Below are positions 1-7,933 of a stretch of 64,000 nt of DNA, in pieces. The first letter of the stretch is position 1, and each line of letters starts with the position of its first letter. The stretch spans positions 1 to 64,000 of the forward strand of contig JAIFLR010000022.1 of assembly GCA_020048985.1 (NCBI GenBank), in the 5' to 3' direction. Under the pieces are notes generated by a model, which was not told the origin of the DNA, searched no databases, and worked only from the letters and a program-made list of their open reading frames with translations. The stretch is from Halobacteriovorax sp. GTDB lineage: Bacteria > Bdellovibrionota > Bacteriovoracia > Bacteriovoracales > Bacteriovoracaceae. The translations under genes were made by a program, and so were the position numbers.

Positions 1-763
1 TGTCGACGTTCATATAAAAATCTTGTTCTACTCCAAATGGTGATGGATTATCGTTAACATCGCCGTAAGTGAAATTACGACCAGAAATTTTGTCGATGCA
101 ATCCATAAGCTCTCTTAGTGTCCAAGCATTTGGCGCGCTAATGTTAAATACTCCCTTTGGCTTTTTATTACATAACCATTCCAAGGCCCGGGCCGCATCT
201 TGCGCTTGTAGATATGAAAATTTAGCATCAGGGTTTGGGAAGAAGAGCTTTTTGTTTTCTTTTGAAGCTTTAACATGAGTGAGTAAACGCTGAGTGGGAT
301 CATCCGGCCCAACGATCAATGGAATTCTCATAATACTTACTCCGAATGGAGCTTGAGCTAAGGCATACTCAGCAGACCGTTTCCCTTGTTGGTAGGTTTC
401 GCCTGGATGAGTCGTAATGGCTTTAAAATCACTCTCACGTAAAGCTCCTGGTTTTGGGTCATATACAGATAAAGTAGAAGTCATAATGAAATGATCAATA
501 CGATCGCGCATGACCGAGATCATGTCGTTGGCCTCTTGGGCGTTCATGAGTATGTTATCAACTACGAGGTCATAATCCGTCGTCATTACATCTTTTAATT
601 GCTGTGCGCTTGTACGATCGGCAATTAGTCTTGAAACTTTGTCACCGAAATCATCTACTTTCTGACCTCGGGTTAGCAATGCCATTGAGTGACCTTGATC
701 CAGCATAAGCTGAACAAATCGTTTACCAAAAAAACGTGTGCCACCGATCATAAGAATTTTCAT
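1..763 (-). CDS. NAD-dependent epimerase/dehydratase family protein, partial (runs off window start)
   Basis: Reverse strand from ATG at 763 reads MKILMIGGTRFFGKRFVQLMLDQGHSMALLTRG; Rossmann GGTRFFG motif; open to window edge. Confidence 0.8.
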   Translation of the reverse strand, partial: MKILMIGGTRFFGKRFVQLMLDQGHSMALLTRGQKVDDFGDKVSRLIADRTSAQQLKDVMTTDYDLVVDNILMNAQEANDMISVMRDRIDHFIMTSTLSVYDPKPGALRESDFKAITTHPGETYQQGKRSAEYALAQAPFGVSIMRIPLIVGPDDPTQRLLTHVKASKENKKLFFPNPDAKFSYLQAQDAARALEWLCNKKPKGVFNISAPNAWTLRELMDCIDKISGRNFTYGDVNDNPSPFGVEQDFYMNVD

Positions 764-802
764 GAATTTAAGATAACTTAGTGTTAGTTCGAAATAAACT
801 TC

Positions 803-892
803 GGAAATAAAAAAAGCCCAGTGGGTTAAACTGGGCTTTAGTATAATTCACTCATTGCTGAGATCATCACTGAATTTAAAGATGGGGTCACC
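803..892. repeat. Direct repeat copy 1: tRNA-His 3' flank/terminator-like unit
   Basis: ataaaaaaagcccagtgggttaaactgggcttt...actgaatttaaagatggggtcacc; same unit near 3973 and 6343. Confidence 0.8.
813..839 (-). terminator. Hairpin terminator, copy 1
   Basis: AAAGCCCAGT-GGGTTAA-ACTGGGCTTT perfect 10-bp stem; A-rich on the + left side gives a U-tract on the minus strand. Confidence 0.7.
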
Positions 893-1340
893 AATCGACT
901 CTATCCCCAACTTTTTTCCGCCGACGAATATCTTAATGATTTCATGCCTTTCAGAAGATCCACTCTATAATAATAAGTCTTTCCTCCATCAAAAGTATGT
1001 CGTTGAAGGCTTATCTTGCGAGGAAATTGCAGCGCAGATTTTTTCCGCCAGAACGACTGTTTTGAAGTATCTCAAGATCCATGGAATCTCCGTCAGGGAG
1101 ACTGGAACCAACCAAAAAAGGGTAAGGGGATTAGCCTATGGGCAAAAGATCAAGGAAAGAGGTCGTGCAGAGCATAAGCGTGAACAGGATGCCATTCTTA
1201 AAATGCGTGAGTTGCGGAGCAAGGGATTTAGTTATTGGAAGATTGCAGACGTTCTGAACACAATGAAAGTGCCTACGAAGACTCGCAAAGGTAGGTGGTA
1301 TGCGAAAACAGTGCAGGCCATATTGTTAAAAAATGAATGA
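882..1340 (+). CDS. Small DNA-binding protein with two HTH-like segments; second resembles a serine-recombinase C-terminal region (paralog 1)
   Basis: EGLSCEEIAAQIFSARTTVLKYLKIHGI and LRSKGFSYWKIADVLNTMKVPTKTRKGRWYAKTVQAIL; no serine-recombinase catalytic domain; track start 855 is TTG, ATGs at 882 and 936. Confidence 0.7.
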   Translation: MGSPIDSIPNFFPPTNILMISCLSEDPLYNNKSFLHQKYVVEGLSCEEIAAQIFSARTTVLKYLKIHGISVRETGTNQKRVRGLAYGQKIKERGRAEHKREQDAILKMRELRSKGFSYWKIADVLNTMKVPTKTRKGRWYAKTVQAILLKNE

Positions 1341-1417
1341 CCATTTTTTAAATAAGAATTATAAGGGCTATTTGTTGGGATCGTGATTTATCAGGTGAGA
1401 TGTAAATGATATTTGGG

Positions 1418-1501
1418 CCAGAAACACCCTAAGAATTTAGGGAATGTTTCTGGTGGGGGAAACTCGTCGCTGGGTTTATTTTAACCCCCACCAGTTTTTT
1501 T
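1418..1501 (+). ncRNA. Conserved structured 3' region/terminator downstream of paralog 1
   Basis: CCAGAAACA(1418-1426)/TGTTTCTGG(1445-1453) with inner CCCTAA-GAAT-TTAGGG; CTGGTGGGGG(1450-1459)/CCCCCACCAG(1485-1494) then T7. Confidence 0.6.
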
Positions 1502-1596
1502 ATTGTAGCAAATGCATAAAAAAACACAAGTTGCTTCATACTTACCTCATCTGTCTGTTTCACTCAAACTCCAGAATCTATTTAATATCAATAATT

Positions 1597-2805
1597 TCAA
1601 TATGCTAGTTTCATTTTCATCGGATAACAACGTATTTTCTGACCGCTAATTTCAACGGTCATTTGAGGGCCGGAGTCTTCAAATCCCATTTTTAGATAAA
1701 AGTCATGAGCTGTGAGAGTTGCCTCAAGTGTAATCTCTTTCACATTTTTTCCTTTGGCTTCCGACAACATCAACTCAATGATTGATCGACCAAGATTTTT
1801 GCCTAAGACTTTTGGCGTAAGATAGAGCCCGAAAATATGTCCAACCTGAGCCCCATCTTTTTCAAAAGCCTTAAAATGCCCATAACCTTCAATATAACCA
1901 TGGTCTTCTACCACCCAGACTAAGTCGTCCTTTATCGAACTTTTCCTCTGATCTTCTTTGTAAGGACGATGACCCCAAGCTTTGATTTCTTCTGGGGTGT
2001 GATCTTTTGAACATACATCCTGAATAGATTTCATATGGGCATTATGAAGGGCTTCAGCGTCTTGCTGCGAAGCCCTTCTTATAAGTAATCCCATATCACC
2101 AAGATACCTTGGTTTATGTTCAAGTTCTGTAACTTCATTATTATTTATGGATACTGTGTAAGCTCGTTTATCAGGATGAGATGAAATGAACTCTGATATT
2201 TGTTCATTTATAAAGTGAGCAGCGACTCCATCTTCTGTGGCGATGCCGGGAAGGATTTCATTGTTGATCATTAATCTATGATAAGAAGGACGGCGTTCAA
2301 ACTCACCATCGTAATGTGGGCAGTTACTACCTTTGAGAATGCCGAGGCATTTGAGACTGGAAAGGCGGCCAGGTATAGGGTCAGTCACTCCCTGTTCGAA
2401 CCAACATATTGATCCTGCACTTATGCCGGCAAGGATAGTTCCTTTATCATATGCTTTACGAATGATTTTATCTAGCCCCCATTCTTTCCAGAGAGTGATC
2501 AGATTTCGAGTATTACCTCCACCAACATATAAAACATCTTGATCAAGAATAAAATTCTCGATGTCTGCAGTATGTCCGCTAAAGAGGCTGAGGTGTGAAG
2601 GAATACAAGCATGCTTACTAAAGTTTTTATAGAAGCGGTCAATGTAACCTTGCGAGTCGCCACTGGCGGTCGGAATAAAGCAAACCTTGGGCCTGTCCTT
2701 TCCTGTGACCTGCAAGATGTATAAATCAAGAAGTGGATTATGAGGTTCCATGGAAAAACCACCACCACCCATGGCAATTATATGTCTCATTTGAAGAATA
2801 TCCAC
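1597..2805 (-). CDS. Peptidase S51 (dipeptidase E-like) fused to a C-terminal GNAT acetyltransferase domain
   Basis: N-terminus MGGGGFSME..., YVGGGNTRNL, GISAGSICWF nucleophile motif; C-terminus LLIRRASQQDAEAL...LTPKVLGKNLGRSIIELML...LTAHDFYLKMGFED. Confidence 0.8.
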   Translation of the reverse strand: MDILQMRHIIAMGGGGFSMEPHNPLLDLYILQVTGKDRPKVCFIPTASGDSQGYIDRFYKNFSKHACIPSHLSLFSGHTADIENFILDQDVLYVGGGNTRNLITLWKEWGLDKIIRKAYDKGTILAGISAGSICWFEQGVTDPIPGRLSSLKCLGILKGSNCPHYDGEFERRPSYHRLMINNEILPGIATEDGVAAHFINEQISEFISSHPDKRAYTVSINNNEVTELEHKPRYLGDMGLLIRRASQQDAEALHNAHMKSIQDVCSKDHTPEEIKAWGHRPYKEDQRKSSIKDDLVWVVEDHGYIEGYGHFKAFEKDGAQVGHIFGLYLTPKVLGKNLGRSIIELMLSEAKGKNVKEITLEATLTAHDFYLKMGFEDSGPQMTVEISGQKIRCYPMKMKLAY

Positions 2806-3245
2806 ATAGGTCTTCTTAATGGATCCTGGTTATCATATTCGAAACTAATACCGACTTCTGGAATTTCGACTTTATGGATTTCTTCTGCATAGTCTAGATT
2901 ATTACGGGCCGGGAGTTCAGTTTCTTTCCAGGAGAAAGATTGGAATCTTTTCTTGAGAAAAGTATAAGCATCGTAATCAACCCAGAATGACATTGACGTA
3001 CCTACGATCTTTCCGTTTAGTTCGTTTACCGAAGTAGAAAAATCTTTATATTTGTATTCCGTGAGCTTTTTGTCTTCTTCAGGTATTTTTTCTACAGGGG
3101 ATCCAAATGTTTTTAACAATGCTTCCTTCGTGCCAATCTTTTGAACTTTAATAATTTTATCGAATATGTCTTCATTTTGATCATTTCTCTTATCATGTGA
3201 GCAAGAAGATGAGCACAGGAGTAGAATTAGAAAAAGCGATTTCAT
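2787..3245 (-). CDS. Hypothetical lipoprotein
   Basis: MKSLFLILLLCSSSCSHDK signal with lipobox-like Cys. Confidence 0.6.
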   Translation of the reverse strand: MKSLFLILLLCSSSCSHDKRNDQNEDIFDKIIKVQKIGTKEALLKTFGSPVEKIPEEDKKLTEYKYKDFSTSVNELNGKIVGTSMSFWVDYDAYTFLKKRFQSFSWKETELPARNNLDYAEEIHKVEIPEVGISFEYDNQDPLRRPMWIFFK

Positions 3246-3937
3246 TTATGGCCTCTCATCTTAAGAATTGCTTCAATTACAATAAAGCTTTTTGGGTTAA
3301 GACGTTTAAGTTCATTAGGTTTGTAATGGTACATTTCAACATGATTAGCATAATCCTCAACAACTGATTCATCGGAATCAGGCATGACAAGAACTTTCGG
3401 GGGCAGTTTAATACCTTTGGATCGATTGATGGTCCATCCTGAGGCTATGTAAAAGTCTTCAAGTTCTTTTTTAGTTAAGTCTAAAACGGTTAGATGGGCT
3501 ACTTCATGTGCAAGAATTTGTGTCTTATTAGGTGATTGAAAAAATCTATCAAAAAGAATCAGAGTTTTTGTAAGAGCTATGCTTGAAGCCGGATTTTCAG
3601 TACTGTCGGTATCAGCTCTAAGAGTCTCAGCAATGGTATATTTTTTTAACCATTCCGGGATCTTGTCAAGGTGGTTCTGGATTATATTCCTTTCCCCAGG
3701 TGACCATTTTTTAATATTCGTTTTAATGTCTTTAAATTTCTGGTTTGTAGAATCTTTAAAGTAATTAGTTCTACTAAGTTCTCTGCAATGTGATTTTCTA
3801 GTATGAGACGAAACCAGTGTTCCATCGGTTTTATGATAAGATTCAATATTTTGTTCACGAATATAAATCTGATGAGGGCCGCAAGGCTCAGCAAAAACAA
3901 GTGATGAAAATAGAATGAGGAAAATGAACGCCATCAA
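3242..3937 (-). CDS. Secreted zincin-like putative metallopeptidase
   Basis: Signal peptide; HEVAHLTV (HExxH) motif. Confidence 0.55.
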   Translation of the reverse strand: MMAFIFLILFSSLVFAEPCGPHQIYIREQNIESYHKTDGTLVSSHTRKSHCRELSRTNYFKDSTNQKFKDIKTNIKKWSPGERNIIQNHLDKIPEWLKKYTIAETLRADTDSTENPASSIALTKTLILFDRFFQSPNKTQILAHEVAHLTVLDLTKKELEDFYIASGWTINRSKGIKLPPKVLVMPDSDESVVEDYANHVEMYHYKPNELKRLNPKSFIVIEAILKMRGHK

Positions 3938-3972
3938 GAAATTCTAACAGCATCAGAGTGTGGGTCAACTTT

Positions 3973-4069
3973 AGAAATAAAAAAAGCCCAGTGGGTTAAA
4001 CTGGGCTTTTAGTATCTTTCACTTCTTTCGAAGATCAAAATTGGGGATAGGGAAAAGATGGGGTCACCA
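3973..4069. repeat. Direct repeat copy 2: tRNA-His 3' flank/terminator-like unit
   Basis: aaataaaaaaagcccagtgggttaaactgggcttttagtatctttcacttctttcgaagatc...gatggggtcacc. Confidence 0.8.
3983..4009 (-). terminator. Hairpin terminator, copy 2
   Basis: Identical AAAGCCCAGTGGGTTAAACTGGGCTTT hairpin. Confidence 0.7.
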
Positions 4070-4516
4070 TTCTACCCTATCCCCAACTATTTTCCGCCGG
4101 CCAATATCTTAATGATTTCATGCCTTTCAGAAGATCCACTCTATAAGAATAAGTTTTTCCTCCAGCAAAAATACGTCGAAGAAAGGCTCAGTTGTGAGGA
4201 AATTGCAGCACAGATTTTTTCCGCCAGAACCACAGTTTTAAAGTATCTCAAGCTTCATAACATCCCCATAAGAGAGGTTGGAAGTAATACCAAAAGGGTC
4301 AGGGGATTAGGCTATGGCAAGAAAATTAAGGCTCGAAACCTTGCTGAGCATCAAAGGGAAGTGGATGCTATCTTAAAAATGAAGGAGCTTAGGGAGAAGG
4401 GGTATAGTTACTGGAAGATCGCTGATGTCCTGAGCACGATGAAGGTGCCAACAAAGACTCGAAAGGGCAGGTGGCATGCGAGAACGGTGCAAGCCATTTT
4501 GTTAAAAAATGGATGA
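4058..4516 (+). CDS. Small DNA-binding protein, recombinase-tail-like (paralog 2)
   Basis: Near-colinear with the 882-1340 product: MGSPFYPIPNYFPPANILMISCLSEDPLY...RLSCEEIAAQIFSARTTVLKYLKLH...WKIADVLSTMKVPTKTRKGRWHARTVQAILLKNG. Confidence 0.7.
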   Translation: MGSPFYPIPNYFPPANILMISCLSEDPLYKNKFFLQQKYVEERLSCEEIAAQIFSARTTVLKYLKLHNIPIREVGSNTKRVRGLGYGKKIKARNLAEHQREVDAILKMKELREKGYSYWKIADVLSTMKVPTKTRKGRWHARTVQAILLKNG

Positions 4517-4592
4517 CACTTTTTCAAATAAGAATTCAAAAGCGACTAGGAGTCATCGTGATTTATTAAGTTAGATGTTAATGATATTTGGG

Positions 4593-4680
4593 CCAGAAAA
4601 CACCCTAAGAATTTAGGAAAGGTTTCTGCTGGGGGAAACTCGTCGCTGGGTTTATTTAAGCCCTCACCAGATTTTTATTT
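4593..4680 (+). ncRNA. Conserved structured 3' region/terminator downstream of paralog 2
   Basis: Same architecture as 1418-1501; GGGGGAAACTCGTCGCTGGGTTTATTT identical, stems partly diverged but still mostly pairing. Confidence 0.5.
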
Positions 4681-4929
4681 CTAGCAAAGTTAAACGTTTT
4701 CACAACCAATGATTTCTTCGCATTAAATCTAATGAGAAGGCTAGTTCAACTTACTGATATTTAGTGCTTTTTCTTAATTGTAAATTCTATTTATATCATT
4801 CAAGAATTTACATCTTTCCAATCCTGTTTCTCATTGATTTTTTAGTCCAGACACACGTCAAATAATCTTTGCATTAGGGTCAAAAAAAACTAGGATTAAT
4901 GGAAATTAATTTTTGTTTTCAGGACCACC

Positions 4930-5574
4930 ATGAAATTTAAAATTCTCCTTTCGATGCTCGTCATGTTTTCAAGTTTAAATTCTTTTGCCGTATGGAATGG
5001 ACTAGGACTGAGTGACCTAGGTTCAGGTCGTGGATCATCGGGCAAGGGATTCTATTTCTCTCTCTCTGCTAAAGGCATGCTCGGTACAACCGCAAGTGCA
5101 GACAATGAAACCGTCGAATCTCGCAGCTCTTACGTTTATGGCGGAGAAACTGTAATTGGTATGACATTCTCATCTTTTTTAGTTGGAGTTGCTGGCGAAT
5201 ACAATCTCTGGAAACAAAAAACAAACCCTCCAGAAGTCAGTAACACAAATGCTTCTGGGACTCAAATCAACGTTGCACCTGTGCTTGGTATGGCATTAGG
5301 CGGGTTCCTTTTGACATTTAAGCCTTATCTCCATTCTACCTTTGCTTTCAGCAAAGAAGATGCCAATGGGAATGCATTATCCTACAAATCCCCCAGCTTT
5401 CCTTCATATGGGATTCAACTCAGTTACCGTCTTGGAAAAAATACTTTCATTGGTGTTGAGTACTCTAAAGTCGAATATAAAACAGCTATTAGTGACGGAG
5501 ACGAGACAACTTTGTCAGATGATGCAAAAACGACATTGAGTGGAATGGGATTAGTTTATGGCTTTAAATTTTAA
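4930..5574 (+). CDS. Outer-membrane beta-barrel protein
   Basis: Signal peptide MKFKILLSMLVMFSSLNSFA; alternating aromatic/hydrophobic strands; C-terminal GLVYGFKF. Confidence 0.65.
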   Translation: MKFKILLSMLVMFSSLNSFAVWNGLGLSDLGSGRGSSGKGFYFSLSAKGMLGTTASADNETVESRSSYVYGGETVIGMTFSSFLVGVAGEYNLWKQKTNPPEVSNTNASGTQINVAPVLGMALGGFLLTFKPYLHSTFAFSKEDANGNALSYKSPSFPSYGIQLSYRLGKNTFIGVEYSKVEYKTAISDGDETTLSDDAKTTLSGMGLVYGFKF

Positions 5575-5584
5575 GGTGAATCAA

Positions 5585-6286
5585 ATGAAACAAAATATTC
5601 TTTTTGTCTTTTTGCTTTTTATCGCTATTTCATGTGGGGAAAACGGAGGCGTGGCACCGCTTCTGACTTCCTCATGTTCAATTCCGTCCAATGGAGAAGT
5701 TCAGACGACTCTCGGCTTTACTGGGCTCAATTTGCCCTATGGAGTTGCCGTTGACAGTTCGGGATCGGTTTATGTTGTAGATTATTCCAATAATCGAGTA
5801 AAAAAACTTACTAGCAATTATGTTGTAGATTATTCCAATAATCGAGTAAAAAAACTTACTAGCAATGGAGTAGAGAGCGTTCTTGGCTTTACTGGGCTCA
5901 ACGGAGCTTCGGAGGTTGCCGTTGATAGTTCTGGATCGGTTTATGTTACAGATTATAACAATAATCGAGTAAAAAAACTTACTAGCAATGGAGTAGAGAG
6001 TGTTCTTGGCTTTACTGGGCTTTCCGGACCTATTGGAGTAGCAGTTGATAGTTCTGGATCGGTTTATGTTTCAGAATTTAACAATGATCGAGTAAAAAAA
6101 CTTACTAGCAATGGAGTAGAGAGCGTTCTTGGCTTTACTGGGCTTTCCGTAAAAAAACTTACTAGCAATGGAGTAGAGAGCGTTCTTGGCTTTACTGGAC
6201 TTTCTCTTAGTCGAGGCGTTGCTGTTGACTGTATAGGTAATGTTTATGTTTCATCTACTGGTAACAATCTAGTTGAAAAACTCTGA
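5585..6286 (+). CDS. NHL-type beta-propeller repeat lipoprotein
   Basis: MKQNILFVFLLFIAISCGENGG lipobox; repeated GVAVDSSGSVYVxDYNNNRVKKLTSNGVESVLGFTGL; ATG 5585 with upstream aaggtga. Confidence 0.75.
   Translation: MKQNILFVFLLFIAISCGENGGVAPLLTSSCSIPSNGEVQTTLGFTGLNLPYGVAVDSSGSVYVVDYSNNRVKKLTSNYVVDYSNNRVKKLTSNGVESVLGFTGLNGASEVAVDSSGSVYVTDYNNNRVKKLTSNGVESVLGFTGLSGPIGVAVDSSGSVYVSEFNNDRVKKLTSNGVESVLGFTGLSVKKLTSNGVESVLGFTGLSLSRGVAVDCIGNVYVSSTGNNLVEKL
5771..5866 (+). repeat. 48-bp perfect in-frame tandem duplication
   Basis: tatgttgtagattattccaataatcgagtaaaaaaacttactagcaat at 5771-5818 and 5819-5866. Confidence 0.95.
6092..6205 (+). repeat. 57-bp near-perfect in-frame tandem duplication
   Basis: gtaaaaaaacttactagcaatggagtagagagcgttcttggctttactgggctttcc at 6092-6148; near-identical copy at 6149-6205. 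Confidence 0.9.
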
Positions 6287-6342
6287 TTACTCAAAAACAA
6301 GTTCCATCTTGAAGTAACTTATACATACTTAGTAATTGTCTA

Positions 6343-6419
6343 AAATAAAAAAAGCCCAGTGGGTTAAACTGGGCTTTAGTATCTTTCACTTCTTTCGAAG
6401 ATCGAAACTGAATTTAAAA
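6343..6419. repeat. Direct repeat copy 3: native 3' flank of tRNA-His
   Basis: aaataaaaaaagcccagtgggttaaactgggctttagtatctttcacttctttcgaagatcgaaactgaatttaaaa, abutting the encoded CCA of tRNA-His. Confidence 0.8.
6351..6377 (-). terminator. Terminator of tRNA-His
   Basis: AAAGCCCAGT-GGGTTAA-ACTGGGCTTT followed on the minus strand by a T-rich tract. Confidence 0.8.
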
Positions 6420-6496
6420 TGGGGTGGATGACGGGACTCGAACCCGCGACAACCAGAATCACAATCTAGCGCTCTACCAACTGAACTACATCCACC
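6420..6496 (-). tRNA. tRNA-His (GTG)
   Basis: Reverse complement GGTGGATGTAGTTCAGTTGGTAGAGCGCTAGATTGTGATTCTAGTTGTCGCGGGTTCGAGTCCCGTCATCCACCCCA; anticodon GTG, G-1:C73, encoded CCA. Confidence 0.95.
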
Positions 6497-6615
6497 ACAA
6501 AGAAAAACCAATTTATAGGACACACCATACCAAAGTCAAGTCTGACGCAGCGCCCTTTTTACTGTTTATTTCTAAGTAATTGCACTTTTTTTGAATGACA
6601 CTGATAATTAAAGTC

Positions 6616-7218
6616 ATGAAATACATTCTACTTGGCCTTCTCTGCTTAAGCTTTAACTCCCACGCCTCGGTAGTGGGAATCTCCACCCACCCACTCAATG
6701 ATGAGGCGAGGGTGTTGTCGGCCGAAATGACCGGTTATATGAGTCAGAGGCACGAAGTGGGAATGGGGCTTCGGTACACCCAAGAAGTTAATCGGGGTCA
6801 GCTTTTAGATCTCGCTGCTAGCGGTGGCCAGGATTCTCGTGGCTTATTTCTGGGCACAGGTATGGACTTTGAAATTCTCCATGAAGACGTAAGTCAGCCG
6901 CGCCTTTCAATGAAGCCTTATTATCAGCACCAAAAATTTGAGAACGATAAAATGAATTTAATCGGTGCTGCCCCAACGATGAGAAAAGGTTTTAGCGTAA
7001 ATGGAAATGAATTTTTTCCTTACCTTGCCGTCCCAACGGGGATCAAAATTGATAGCTCAAATGACAAGTTTGATTATTATGCGTCTCTTACTCTAGGTGC
7101 GAGTATGCCATTGCCCGCTGCAGGTGGGGATAAGCTTCTCGTCTCAGTAGAAACGAATAAAGATTTGGGTGCATCTTCGGATTACGTTGGAGTTCTTCTA
7201 TCGTGGATTTGGAAATAA
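6616..7218 (+). CDS. Small secreted/outer-membrane beta-barrel-like protein
   Basis: MKYILLGLLCLSFNSHAS signal; C-terminal YVGVLLSWIWK. Confidence 0.55.
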   Translation: MKYILLGLLCLSFNSHASVVGISTHPLNDEARVLSAEMTGYMSQRHEVGMGLRYTQEVNRGQLLDLAASGGQDSRGLFLGTGMDFEILHEDVSQPRLSMKPYYQHQKFENDKMNLIGAAPTMRKGFSVNGNEFFPYLAVPTGIKIDSSNDKFDYYASLTLGASMPLPAAGGDKLLVSVETNKDLGASSDYVGVLLSWIWK

Positions 7219-7219
7219 T

Positions 7220-7933
7220 ATGATTTTTTTTTCTGATTTTGACGGAACTCTGACGAAAGAAGGCCGCGAGCTGACTCGTGACTTCTTTGATATTTTGGAT
7301 CAGATCAAAAAAGAAAAGCATGAGTTAGTCATCGTTTCTGGTCGCTCTCTTTCCTGGGGACATTTCTTCCTGACCCATTTTCCCCTGAGTGTCTGCATTA
7401 TGGAGGGCGGCGGGGTGATATTGTACGTCGACGATAACGGGGAAATCGTTCAGGAGCCTTTAATTTCTCAGGCCGAGATTGACCGACTGGCCAACTTTAC
7501 AACAAAACTAAAAAACCATTTTCCAGGTCTTCCTATGTCTGCCGATAGTTATGGTCGTCTGACGGATCGAGCGATTGAGTTTCATTTGATGAATGCTGAG
7601 TGGATCAAAGAAGTTGAAGACTTCATGTATAAAGAAAATATCAATTATTCAAAATCCAATGTTCACATCAACTTTTGGGCCGGTGAAATTTCAAAATATC
7701 TTGGAGTTGTTCAATTTATGAAGAAATTTCGACCTGAAGTAAAAGAAGAAGATTGCTGGTTTTTTGGGGACGCTGCAAACGATCAGAGCATGTTTGAATC
7801 TTTCTATAATTCAGTGGGCGTAAGTAACATCCATCATTGTTTGCATCTTTTGACCCATAAGCCTCGAATCATCCTTGAGGGAATCGATAATGCGGGCCCC
7901 AAAGGTGTTCTCAATTTTATCCGTAAGTTCTAG
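7220..7933 (+). CDS. HAD superfamily phosphatase
   Basis: MIFFSDFDGTLT motif I; FFGDAANDQSMF motif IV. Confidence 0.75.
   Translation: MIFFSDFDGTLTKEGRELTRDFFDILDQIKKEKHELVIVSGRSLSWGHFFLTHFPLSVCIMEGGGVILYVDDNGEIVQEPLISQAEIDRLANFTTKLKNHFPGLPMSADSYGRLTDRAIEFHLMNAEWIKEVEDFMYKENINYSKSNVHINFWAGEISKYLGVVQFMKKFRPEVKEEDCWFFGDAANDQSMFESFYNSVGVSNIHHCLHLLTHKPRIILEGIDNAGPKGVLNFIRKF

Noticed and set aside
69-312. ORFs 69-278 (+) and 115-312 (-)
   Set aside because: They lie inside or overlap the partial epimerase gene (1-763 minus), whose reading frame is clear.
5700-6260. CRISPR-like appearance of repeated segments
   Set aside because: Repeats are in-frame coding NHL units with no unique spacers and no cas genes nearby.
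882-6340. Insertion sequence (IS) element
   Set aside because: No DDE or Y1/serine transposase domain and no terminal inverted repeats at module ends; direct repeats derive from the tRNA flank instead.
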